Source: Cryptomeria japonica
Lineage: Eukaryota; Streptophyta; Pinopsida; Cupressales; Cupressaceae
DNA length: 64,000 nt
Assembly: GCF_030272615.1 (NCBI RefSeq)
Contig: NC_081410.1
Location: 286,563,957-286,627,956 of the forward strand
Direction of reading: 5' to 3'
Shown: positions 34,518 through 43,811 of the stretch, in pieces
Layout of the letters: each line of letters opens with the position of its first letter
Position numbering within the stretch: the stretch's first letter is position 1
Made by a program: the position numbers and the translations under genes
Notes under the pieces: model-generated
Seen by the model: the letters and a program-made list of their open reading frames with translations, nothing else
What the model was told of the DNA's origin: nothing
Database searches by the model: none

Positions 34518-34869
34518 TACCTTTCCAAGCTTTAATAACTTATCTCTGAAGATCTCAATAGGTTCGTAGTGTTCCTCTTTAACTAGCATGCTGCCATTTT
34601 CCTTTCTAACCTAATCATCAATGTTAAGGATTGAATCAAGGGTTACCAATCCCTTTGGCAACTTATTAGTTTTCAATTGAAGAATCTGATTTTCATATTT
34701 CTTTACAAACTTATGTTGAGTACTAGCTACAAATTCAGCCTCTTCAATAAGAAAATTAATAATTTGTTCATCTGAATCAAAGACTTGCCAATTGACATTG
34801 TTTTTTGGAATTGAAGGCCTAACAACCACTTTGACATATTGTTGTCTTTCAATATTTCTTACCCCATCT
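34513..34869 (-). pseudogene. linker before RT (minus-strand Gypsy), truncated
   Basis: An open stretch 34892-34611 with KVVVRPSIPKNN, KLPKGLVTLDS and, across a stop, SMLVKEEHYEPIEIF. It parallels the plus copy at 33240-33560 at the protein level with frequent substitutions. It is cut at the junction before RT. Confidence 0.75.
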
Positions 34870-35280
34870 AGTATGTCAAATTGAGCACCCAAGGCAGCCA
34901 GCTTATCTCTTCCTTATTATGATTTCTAAGCACTGACAGCAGATTGAAAGCATCAAATTCTTCAATTAAGTCCCATATCCTAAGCTTATACATTTTAAGG
35001 ACATAATTTTTAGTCACATTGACACCTCTTACTTAATTTACCACTAGATCACTATCCCCAAATACTTACAAACACTTTACATTTCTTTTTCTAGACCATT
35101 CTAATCCATGTGCAGGTGACTCATATTCAGCTGTATTATTATAATAGCTAAAATAAAATCTAAAGGATGAAAAGTATTTCTTACCTTCAGGAGAGATTAA
35201 CATAACACCACCACTAGAACCAACCTTTCTCCTTGAGCCATCAAAATAGAGATGCCACAATTCATTGTTCTATTGTTCAC
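34870..35280 (-). pseudogene. RNase H-like domain placed before RT (minus-strand Gypsy)
   Basis: WHLYFDGSRRKVGSSGGVML at the start, then SYYNNTAEYESPAHGLEW, FGDSDLVV and, after a frameshift, DKLAALGAQFDI. The four acidic positions D-E-D-D are all still visible. The domain directly follows the protease linker and precedes the RT linker, the same order as on the plus strand. A TAG before VFGD falls at the same place as in the plus copy (CL*VFGD), so this stop was shared by the ancestor or is read through. Confidence 0.75.
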
Positions 35281-35284
35281 CCTA

Positions 35285-36133
35285 CTAATTGGACAATTGA
35301 TTGTCATCCTTTTCGAGATTAGGGACAACGACACCTTCATGGATCATGTAGACACCTAGCTCTAATTCTTCCATATGCTTGAATGGATCTTCCTCATAAT
35401 TCTCTACCACCCACTCATTTAATACTACATCAGGTATCCCTTCTATTAGAGTGTTTGGATCTGGGATATCAGGTTGTTCATTAGATTCTTGTATAGACAA
35501 ATTTGCATTAACAACACTTGGGATGTATGGTTCTATATGATCATTAGCTAACAATTCTGATTTTATGGTCACTTTGGTACCATATCTTGATCTGAAAAAC
35601 ACGTGTGACCAATCAAAAGACAAATACCCACCCAACTTGGCTGGAAAATCTCTGGACAAGCATAAAGCAAAGTAAGGTGGAAGATCTATGATGTAGACAT
35701 CTTTTGGGATTGAGAAGTTTGGGCATGCATGCAATATGAGATACAAATTTGTAATCACACCTATTGTGTTTGCTATTGTCCCATCTAACTGGACTACCCC
35801 TTTTGAAAGAGGCTCATACGTCAAACCCAGCCTATCAACTATCTTCTTTGGCATGACAGAACTACTTGCACATGAATCAATCATAAAATTATGCACTAGG
35901 TGCTGACCTATGATTAAAGTTAGATAAAAAGGAGGTGGTTTAACCTTCTGAGTTTGTTGTTTTCCCTTCTTTTCTTGAGGGGCATTGGATAAGACTACTT
36001 TGGGTTGCTCATTAGGAAGCTCTTGTGACAAAGAAATGTTAGACAAGGCATTTTTACGCAAATATTTTTGCCCTAGTAGAGCTAAGGAATCCCACATTGA
36101 GACACTAACACGCATCTTTTTCAATTGATCCAA
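35285..36133 (-). pseudogene. Gypsy protease region (minus strand)
   Basis: An open stretch of 282 codons. It begins with a MRVSVSMWDSLALLGQ segment shared with the plus copy (MRMWDSLAISGQ), then a Pro-rich joint (KVKPPPFYL) and MIDSCASSSVMPKK at about 35850-35890. The catalytic DSG has become DSC, so it is probably inactive. It continues with VVQLDGTIANTIGVITNLYL and PPYFALCLSRDFPAKLGGYL and ends in an acidic linker. It is longer and better preserved than the plus copy. Confidence 0.85.
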
Positions 36134-37900
36134 AATATTAAATGAGCTTGTACTAACCTTTCACTGCCCTCTTTTAACAACAACATCCTCTTGAACTTGT
36201 GATGTTGGTAATTGACCTCTTGGCTGATCCTTGTTGACCATTGGTTGCCCTTTTGGTAGGATTTGTATATTTGGAGTGGGTTGAGGTCCAGGTGGTGCTT
36301 GTCAGCTTGTAGAAGTCTGATTGATGCCTTTATCAACTTGTTGTCCTATATCAATGGCTCTCTTTTTGGATCGTGTATTGGCTGCAATAGAAGTGTAGGA
36401 TTGATTATGATCTTGTAGCTGATTTACTCCACAAAATTCTTCACCTTGCCAATTGACCAAGGTAACATCCAGGCCTAGTTCAAAATGAGAAACTTTTTGA
36501 TCATGAGTTCCATGAGTACTATCTTCTGAGACAACAACATTATTTTGAACCATGAGTGCTTGATGTAGTATACCATTTGAACAAGTGGTCTGATTATGAG
36601 GTTGGTTGCAAGGATAACACCAATCATAATCCAATGCCATGTTGTTTTGTGCTGGGACAATATCTCTGGATGTGCTAGTAGTGTTGGGATTGTAAGGTAT
36701 ATTGGATCTTTGGTTTTAATTTCTCCTTTGACCCTGAGGGTTAGCTCGATAAGGAGGCATGCTCTATTGATTATTCTGATAAGGGGATTGATAAGGCTTG
36801 GTGTTCTAATAAAATTGCTTCTCAATATTGGTCATTTTGTTACCAAATCCTTGGAACATGGTTTTCATTTCATTTTTAAACTCCTGAAACTCTTGATTCG
36901 GGAGTGTGACAGTATTTGCTTGAGCTGCAACTTGATAATTCAATGCTAGTAAAGGTGGGACATTGACTAGAGGAGGCTCTAAAAGAGGTACAATAGGTTG
37001 TATGTCTGGAAATATGGGCATTGGGGGCCTAGGGGCTATTTTACTAGCCTGAGTTAGGTAGTTTTCTGCCCTAATAGCAACATCAAATGCATTTGGCAGA
37101 GTATTTGCACCCATAGACTGAATCATGACTGAAATGTCACTATTAAGGGCTCTAAGATAAGATAGAAATGCATGAGAAGGAGTAGGCCTTACCATGACAG
37201 GGATTCTGCTCCAAGTCTTCTAGAAATGAAAATTGAAGTCAGTCATTTGCTCTTGAGGGGATCTCTTTATGGTACTCAACTGTTCTAATAGTGACAAATG
37301 GTTAGATTTGTCCTCAAACTATGAATTTAATCTATCACCCAACTGATCCCAGGTATCAATTGAGTTTACAGGTAGTCCTCTGAACCACTGAAGTGCTTTC
37401 CCTTTAAATGAGGCAACCAAGAGTCTAATTGCAACATTCTCTTGTGTGATATGATGTACACCACACAATGAAGCTACATCCCTTATATGTTCTATGGGAG
37501 TGGTTTGATCTTCTCTTGTGAAAAAGGTAGGCTTTTTGATGCTGCTACAGGAACATCATCATAATGAGTAAGATTCAAAGGGTTGCCTTGATTAAAAGGT
37601 ACAAAAGGCTGAGCTCTTAGCAGAGCCATTGGGATAACAAGTGAATTTAATTGTGGACTCTAGGCAATAGGTGGTTGAATTGGAGTAGTTGCAAAAATAG
37701 GAGTTATGCGGGTGGCAAAATTAGGTTGAGAATCAGGTAGATGAGAAGAAATAGACAGGAGATGAGAATATGGAATTTCCTGAAAAACTTCAACTGAAGA
37801 ACTTTCTGGAAACTCAACTGCTGAGTTTGTTGCTTTCTCTATCTTTTTCATTGTCCTTGACCTTCTCTGTGATGGTGGTAGCTCAATATGTTTAGTCGGA
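36134..37900 (-). pseudogene. Gypsy gag (minus strand)
   Basis: Gag in several frames. The start is near 37851 (MKKIEKATNSAVEFPESSSV), then a region with FNQGNPLNLTHYDD (about 37570). The retrotransposon gag domain follows around 37420-37200, and then a fragment PSHAFLSYLRALNSDISVMI with a Pro-rich tail (PRPPMPIFPDIQP). The C-terminal part at 36640-36302 carries YDWCYPCNQPHNQTTC, a Cys/His cluster that might be a degenerate knuckle, and NWQGEEFCGVNQ. The plus copy has the same order. Confidence 0.8.
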
Positions 37901-38081
37901 TCCTCGCTCTACCTAGTTTTGATACTTTCTCATATGCTACAAAATGTCATTGGATTTGTATAGAAACCAAGAAAATGAGTCTCCAGGTATGAAAATTGTT
38001 GCCTCTCAAGGCTAGAATTGTTGCTCCTCACACCAAAAGTAGCAAGAGTGAATATTTGTTGAACTAAGATAGTTCAAACGT

Positions 38082-38103
38082 GTCCCACCGAACGTGCCAA
38101 AAA
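38082..38103 (-). other. primer-binding site of minus-strand Gypsy
   Basis: TTTTTGGCACGTTCGGTGGG on the element strand, four bases inside the LTR end GTGACA. It is the same TTTGGCA...GTGGGAC type as the other two Gypsy elements. Confidence 0.75.
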
Positions 38104-39599
38104 CTATTGTCACTCAAATTACACCCATAGTGCACAAGCTAAAAGCTCAAGCAACTTGGTGACACATGGGATAATTCTCAAGCCTATGGGTTGCCTATAG
38201 TGAAAATTAACCTCTAGATGAATGACTGGTTCCCTGTGAAAAACTCAAAATCTTTACCGAGAAAAGGGATAGGAAAACTTAAAATGAAACTAGAAAGAAA
38301 TTGCAAATACTAAATGAAGGTGAAGCATCAATAAGATATCTTAAAATGATAGAGATACAATCCTAAAAACACCAATCGATACAAATAGACTTCTGGTTCA
38401 TAACACATAAATATTTCATACAAAGGATTTAAACTTCAAGAAATTGAAAGGAAAAGAGAAACTTTCACAATTAACCAAATGAACCAATTTATTGCAATGC
38501 ACAACCTGTGACTTACAAAGGAAAATGAACTATAAAGACATAAGGCATAAGCTGGTAATTTTTATTCAGATTTCTGTCATAAAACTACATATGAGAAATC
38601 TTATACTCGCATCTTTTAGAAGGCAATTGGTCGCTTTGCTATGGTTTATTTCTTATTGATTATTGATTACTAACCATGCATATAATGACTTAATTGAAGT
38701 GTTGTCCTTGTAGCTACAGGTTCACTTTTTCACACACACAATAATCAACCAAGTGAACCAATTTATCACAATGCACAACTTTTGACTTACAAATGAGACA
38801 GAAAATTCAAAGGTTATCTAGACAATAACACAATAAACTAACTCTCAATCAAGGATAAGAAAATGAACTGTAAAGACATAAGGCATAAGCTGGTAATTTT
38901 TATTTAGAATTCTATCATAAAACTACATATGAGCTACAAGAATGTATTCTCTGCTAAAACCAACCAGAGAAACATCAAGAACTAGTGAAGAAAGATAAAA
39001 CTTTTTCACTTTATACAAAAGCCTTCCAAAAGGTAGAGGAAAGATAACTCTAGAATGACTAAAGATGAACTCCCACTAAAAATATCTCCTCTAAAACCGA
39101 TCCTCTCATAGAAATAAAAAAGCCTTAAAAAGACTCAAAATCATGAAAAAAACTCATGCAATTCAGTTCAAACTCTTAGATGGCGCTCAAAATCAATCCT
39201 TATCACCTCAAGATCATGAAAAAGACTCATGCAAACTTTCTTTGAGCTGAGTAACTGGACCTCAAACTACTTGATGGCTTTTTCTTCTCATTTCACATGG
39301 ATCCCTAGATGCTACTTTGCCTACTACCACTTTTAGCTTCTGACTGTAACTAGCATTGCTTTATTCATCGGGTCATCGGGTTAGCACTAAAATGCTTATT
39401 TCGATGGCCGATGATATGCTCCATTTCATCTGCTTTTCTATCGAGCCAACCATGTGTCACATCCTGGTTGGTTTTGGGGTTCCTGCCCTACCATCTTAGC
39501 ACGGCCTGGACTCACTAATCTGTTTTCATCTGATCAAGCTTAATCTGTTTTCTTTATTCCTTCCTCTAAAGTGCTTCTTTAGTGGCCCCCACTACTTGG

Positions 39600-40220
39600 T
39601 CACCAAGTCGCATGAGATAGTTGGGCGAGCAACTTTTCCTTGCGACATAGCGACAACCCTCAGATCTGTGCAATCATAATTGGATGTGATCAAATTTGCT
39701 TGATCTTTACTCCAACTGATCTTTGTTCTTGTGTCACATCATCAATGTGTGTCACCCTCTAATTCGCTCACGGGTCCACTTTGTCTTCCATCTAGACCTA
39801 GACCCGCCTTGTCGCCAAGTCACGGTGATAACCTCGGCGAGCAACTTTTCCTTGCGACATACCAATAGCCGTTAGATCTCTGCGATCACCATTGGATCTA
39901 TACAAGCCTGCTTGATCTTTCTTTCTGCATGTCACCACTGTCAACTTGTGATTTTCTCAGAGTCCACCTCGACACCACCTGGCCTGCCACCTGTCGTGAG
40001 GGTATTCGTTTCGGGCACTTCACAACCACGGTACAGTGACAGTCATGGATAGCCTTAGAATGTCACTCCATCATTTGATCTCTCTTGATTTGATGGTCGA
40101 TCTTTACTCCTTGTTTAGCCATATCATCAGTCGCCAAGTCTCGGTGATAATCTGGTGTGCATCTTTTCCTGGCGACATAGCAACAACTGTTAGATCTCTG
40201 CGATCACCCTCAGATCTTTA
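39600..40220. repeat. three-unit imperfect repeat inside Gypsy LTR
   Basis: Units begin at about 39600, 39811 and 40130. Each has CACCAAGTCGC or GTCGCCAAGTC, then CGAGCAACTTTTCCTTGCGA or a variant, CATAGCGACAACC and AGATCTCTGCGATCACC. Spacing is unequal (211 and 319 bp), so the units have diverged by indels. GC content is higher than in the surroundings. Confidence 0.7.
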
Positions 40221-40650
40221 CTGACTTGCTCGACGTTTAGCTTCTTCCCACCAACCGGTCACAAAATTAAGATGCCTTGAGATGTGTGCACATGCAGGGT
40301 CCACGGGGCGAAGAGACATTTCTTGTCAAAAGCTCGTAAGCTTTGACACTATAGTTATATGTGACTTTAGCTTTAAATACAAAAATGCTCCTCCCCAAGA
40401 CCAATATGGGATAAATGTTCTTCCTGCTTGGCGACTGAAAATGCTTGGAAGTTCTCTAGCCTTTTAAAGCCCTCTTTGGCACTCAAATAAAACTTTACAT
40501 AGGCCGATTGCATTTGCTCTGAGCTTCTTTCGGCCCTTCATCAGCTACGTAGGGGATTCAGCGATACACTTGGCAACATGAATTTGCTTGAAGGTTTTAA
40601 TAGGCCATGCTATTTCATCTGGAATAGAGCATAAATATCTCTATGGTCTA

Positions 40651-40745
40651 CAACATGCTAAGCTCAAATCTTGTGGGAGCCACAATTTAACCCACATGTT
40701 GTCTTACTTTCTTGTATCTGCACATGAAGCAAACAAGTTAGATAA
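40651..40745 (-). repeat. shared 100-bp LTR module, third copy
   Basis: On the minus strand it reads TAACTTGTTTGCTTCATGTG, CAGATACA, then CATGTGGGTTAAATTGTGGC and TCCCACAAGATTTGAGCTTA. It matches 15525-15630 and 19871-19975 closely. It lies about 100 bp inside the LTR. Confidence 0.75.
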
Positions 40746-40848
40746 AAACAATGCATTTCTCCCTGGTTCATGATTTGATCTTTTTAAAATGAATGAATGC
40801 AAGGCTTCATTAGGGCACTAATTTTGGCATGTGCAAAATTTGGTAACA

Positions 40849-41465
40849 CATCCATTTAATATACTTTGAACTTCTTATGGGCTACAAAAGCAATTAAAAT
40901 TTTGGCACCTTCTAGTCTTGCTACTTGTGCAAAAGTTTCTCCATAATCTTCTCCTTCCTCTTGTGCATAACCCTTTTAGACTAATCTTGCCTTGTTGAGA
41001 ACTACAACACCATCTTCATTCAATTTGTTCCTATATACCCATTTAGTACCTATAACATTCTTGTTTACCAGTCGAGGTACTAGGGTCCAAGTGTTATTCT
41101 TTTCAATTTGATCTGATTCCTCCTCCATAGCTTTAACCCAATAATCATCACCGAATGCCTCCTTAGCAGTTCTTGGTCAAATGGTGGAGATCATGCAAGA
41201 ATTCTCTCTGATTCTTCTTCTGGTTAGCACTCCAACATCCTTGTCTCTAATAATCTACTCAGGATTGTGATTCAGTCTCACATATCTAGGAATAGAATGA
41301 TCATTATCTCCAGTTCATCTTCTTCTTTGTCATCATCTTCTTCTAAATTTATTTGTTCTGGTTGACTGGTGCATTAGAATTTGCTTTGCTGGTTTCATAT
41401 TTTACAGTTTCTGGTTCCAAAAATAAAATGCAAGGATCTTCATCCTTCTTCTCTGAACAGGTTCC
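40849..41465 (-). pseudogene. element C reverse transcriptase, 5' fragment
   Basis: It has the N-terminal markers of Copia RT: EEESDQIEKNNTWTLVPRL, then GTKWVYRNKLNEDG and EGEDYGETFAQVARLEGAK, ending in KFKVY-stop-MDV just before the catalytic palm. It stops at the LTR of the minus-strand Gypsy. Several stops lie upstream of 41200. The YVDD box is missing, so no activity is possible. Confidence 0.8.
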
Positions 41466-42310
41466 TTATGAGACTTCAAGAAATTCATCCACTCGAACAT
41501 CAACACTCTGAACAATTATTTGTGTTTGGTTGTTAAAACATTTGTAGGCCTTACTCTTAGGGGAATATGCAAGAAATATGCCTTCATCACACTTAGCCTC
41601 AAATTTTCTAATGTAATCACCTCTCTTAATAAAACATTTGCTTCCAAATATCTTAAAATAATTAACATCAGGTGATCTTCCATACCAATATTCATAAGGT
41701 GTCTTTTCCTTACCTCTCTTTACCAGAACTGGGTTCATTGTGTAGACAGTTGTGCTAATAGCTTCTCTCCAAAAGGTTTTCACTACACCTCCTTTTATCA
41801 ACATTGTCCTAGCAGCTTCAACAATTGACTGGTTGTTTCTTTCTGCTGTGGTATCCTTGGTGGAAAAAGATGCCATTTGATACCATTCTCTTCACAGTAC
41901 CTAGTGAATTCCTCAGAAGTAAATTCACTGCCCTGATCTGTCCTCAGACATTTTATCTTCTTACTGCTCTCTTTCTTAGCTAAGGCCCTAAATGCCTTGA
42001 ACTTACCAAAATATTCATTCTTATCCTTCAAGAATGTGACCCACATCATCCTTGAGCAATCATTAGTGAGAATCATAAAATATCTATCACCTTGAATTAT
42101 TTTTGTTCTTATTGGTCCACAAAGATCTGTATGAACCAAATCTAACAAGTGCTCCGCTGAGAAGGATTTTCTTTTGAAAGTTGAAGAAGTCATCTTTCCT
42201 AACTGGCATTCTTTGCAAAGAGTATTAACCAGTTTGTCTAATTGAGGCAAACCTCTCACTATCTTGGACTTACTCACTTTAACAATATTATGAAAGTTTA
42301 TGTGACAAAA
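41466..42310 (-). pseudogene. element C integrase
   Basis: Two overlapping open stretches (42277-41798 and 41876-41466) joined by a frameshift near 41830. The N-terminal HHCC is intact: WHRRFCHINF and CKECQLGKM. The core has DLVHTDLCG and LRTDQGSEF, and AERNNQSIVEAARTM in the second frame carries the catalytic Glu. Then FWREAISTTVYTMNPVLVKR and DEGIFLAYSPKSKAYKC. It keeps all catalytic residues, unlike element B, but the frameshift falls just before the Glu. Confidence 0.88.
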
Positions 42311-42325
42311 TCTCCTATGCCAAAG

Positions 42326-42860
42326 CTAGCTATCATCCATTTTTGCAATAAAATAGTTTCTAACTTTAGAATTGAGATGAAACAGGTTCCCTTTAGTTTG
42401 TTTCCCGGTTGCAATCAATTCACCTTTGTTGCTAAAGATTTTACATATACCATTTTTAAACTCTAGTGGGTATCCTTTGTCATTAAGTTGTGCCACACTC
42501 AAAAGATTGTGCTTTAGTCCTTCAACCCAGTAGACATCATCTGCACTGATCTTCTCATTAAGAAAAATAACTCCTTTACCTTTAACCATGCAGGGTGAGT
42601 CATTGCCAAATCTAACAACACCGCCATCCAATTCTTTCAAGGAAATAAATTTGCTCCGATAACCAATCATATGATGTGAGCAACCACTATCAATGATCCA
42701 ATCATCAGAGTTATCCATCCTGGATACTAATGCCTTTTGGTCTGGTATCTCTTCCTTAATAGCTACAAACACAATATCTTCACTAGCAACATCATCATAT
42801 TCTTCATCTGTGATACCATTATCAATAGCAATAAGACAATCTCTTTTGCCTTTACCCTTA
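42326..42860 (-). pseudogene. element C protease
   Basis: An open frame of 148 codons with DDWIIDSGCSHHM, catalytic DSG intact. Next is GGVVRFGNDSPCMVKGKG and VYWVEGLKHNLLSVAQLNDK, the usual Copia protease C-terminus, and it continues to GNLFHLNSKV before integrase. It is the best-preserved protease of the window. Confidence 0.88.
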
Positions 42861-42879
42861 TACTTCTTGGATTTATCTC

Positions 42880-43745
42880 TCTTGTGTTCATTTTCACTAT
42901 TATGATAATTAGCCGCTATGTGACCAATCTTGTTGCATGCAAAACATTTTAAAGGTAGTTTACCTCTATATTTACCAATGCCTCTAGGTAATCACTTTGC
43001 CAACAATGCTTCAAGCTCCACTAAACTGTCTTCATCATCAGCATCTCTGCTAGATCTAGATTCATAACCATGACTAGTATCTCTACTTTTTCTCACAAAT
43101 GGGTTAGAAAAAGAAGCTCTAAATGTAGACACAGATTTATGTACACTACCATCATAACCATTTAATTCAAAAGCAGTAAGCTTGCCAATGATGGAGTCAA
43201 GAGTTACCTTAGTTTTGTCAATGGACTTCAACTTCTGAATAGCTGCAACTTGAATAGCATAGACTGGTAGCACAGTTCTCAGTACCTTACTGATCACTAT
43301 GGCATCTTCCACTTTCCCTCCTCCACTCTTAATTTCACTAACTGTCTCTTTAATACTTTGACAATACTGCTGGATATTCTCACCTTCAGATATCCTCATG
43401 TCATCAAACTTTCCTCTTAGACTCTCCTCTTGAGCAATCTTAACATGTTCATCACCGCTATAAATCTCTTCAATTTTTTTCCATACTTCAGATGCAGTTT
43501 CAAGACCATGCACATCTACATATTTAGCATCAGACATGGAACTAATAATAGCTTCCAGTGCTTGATGATTTTCTTACTATTCTTTCTTCTGATCATCAGT
43601 CAGAGTTCCAGTAGGTGCAACATACTGAGTTTCTACATGATCCCAATACTAACTTCCCAGACTCTTAATGTAAATCTTCATTTTGTCTCTCCATATTCTA
43701 TAGTTTTCTCTGTTGAACTTCAAACCTTCCTTCTTCATCATGATC
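42880..43745 (-). pseudogene. element C gag
   Basis: The gag starts just inside the primer site (KKEGLKFNRENYRIW-like text near 43740). The long open stretch 43537-42992 has YVDVHGLETASEVWKKIEEI and RGKFDDMRISEGENIQQYCQ, then DSIIGKLTAFELNGYDGSV. The nucleocapsid at about 42905-42950 reads CFACNKIGHIAANY, with the last Cys of the knuckle changed to Tyr. Stops occur at 42990 and near 43575 and 43650. Confidence 0.88.
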
Positions 43746-43797
43746 TAGTAGATATTTTCCTCAATTTGTTAGGCTTAGACCTTAGAGGACCTAAAAT

Positions 43798-43809
43798 GCT
43801 CTGATACCA
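43798..43809 (-). other. element C primer-binding site
   Basis: GCTCTGATACCA on the plus strand, an exact complement of the Copia site TGGTATCAGAGC; two bases separate it from the LTR. Confidence 0.9.
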
Positions 43810-43811
43810 AT

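Larger units (their letters stand above)
38108..40848 (-). repeat. 5' LTR of minus-strand Gypsy, 2.7 kb
   Basis: On the element strand it starts TGTTACCAAATTTTGC (40848) and ends TTTGAGTGACA (38108), giving TG...CA ends. It begins exactly where the RT of Copia element C breaks off, which supports the outer boundary. It contains the 100-bp module (40651-40745), a three-unit imperfect repeat (39600-40220) and one CATCGGG minisatellite unit (39366). A duplication of A-rich text is also visible (38511-38590 against 38865-38940). Confidence 0.75.

Noticed and set aside
23192-40848. Endogenous pararetrovirus or enveloped retrovirus
   Set aside because: Domain content (gag, protease, RNase H-like, RT with LTRs and tRNA primer site) fits Ty3/Gypsy. 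No movement, coat or envelope-like reading frame was seen.
43430-43804. 124-codon plus-strand frame
   Set aside because: Antisense shadow of element C gag.
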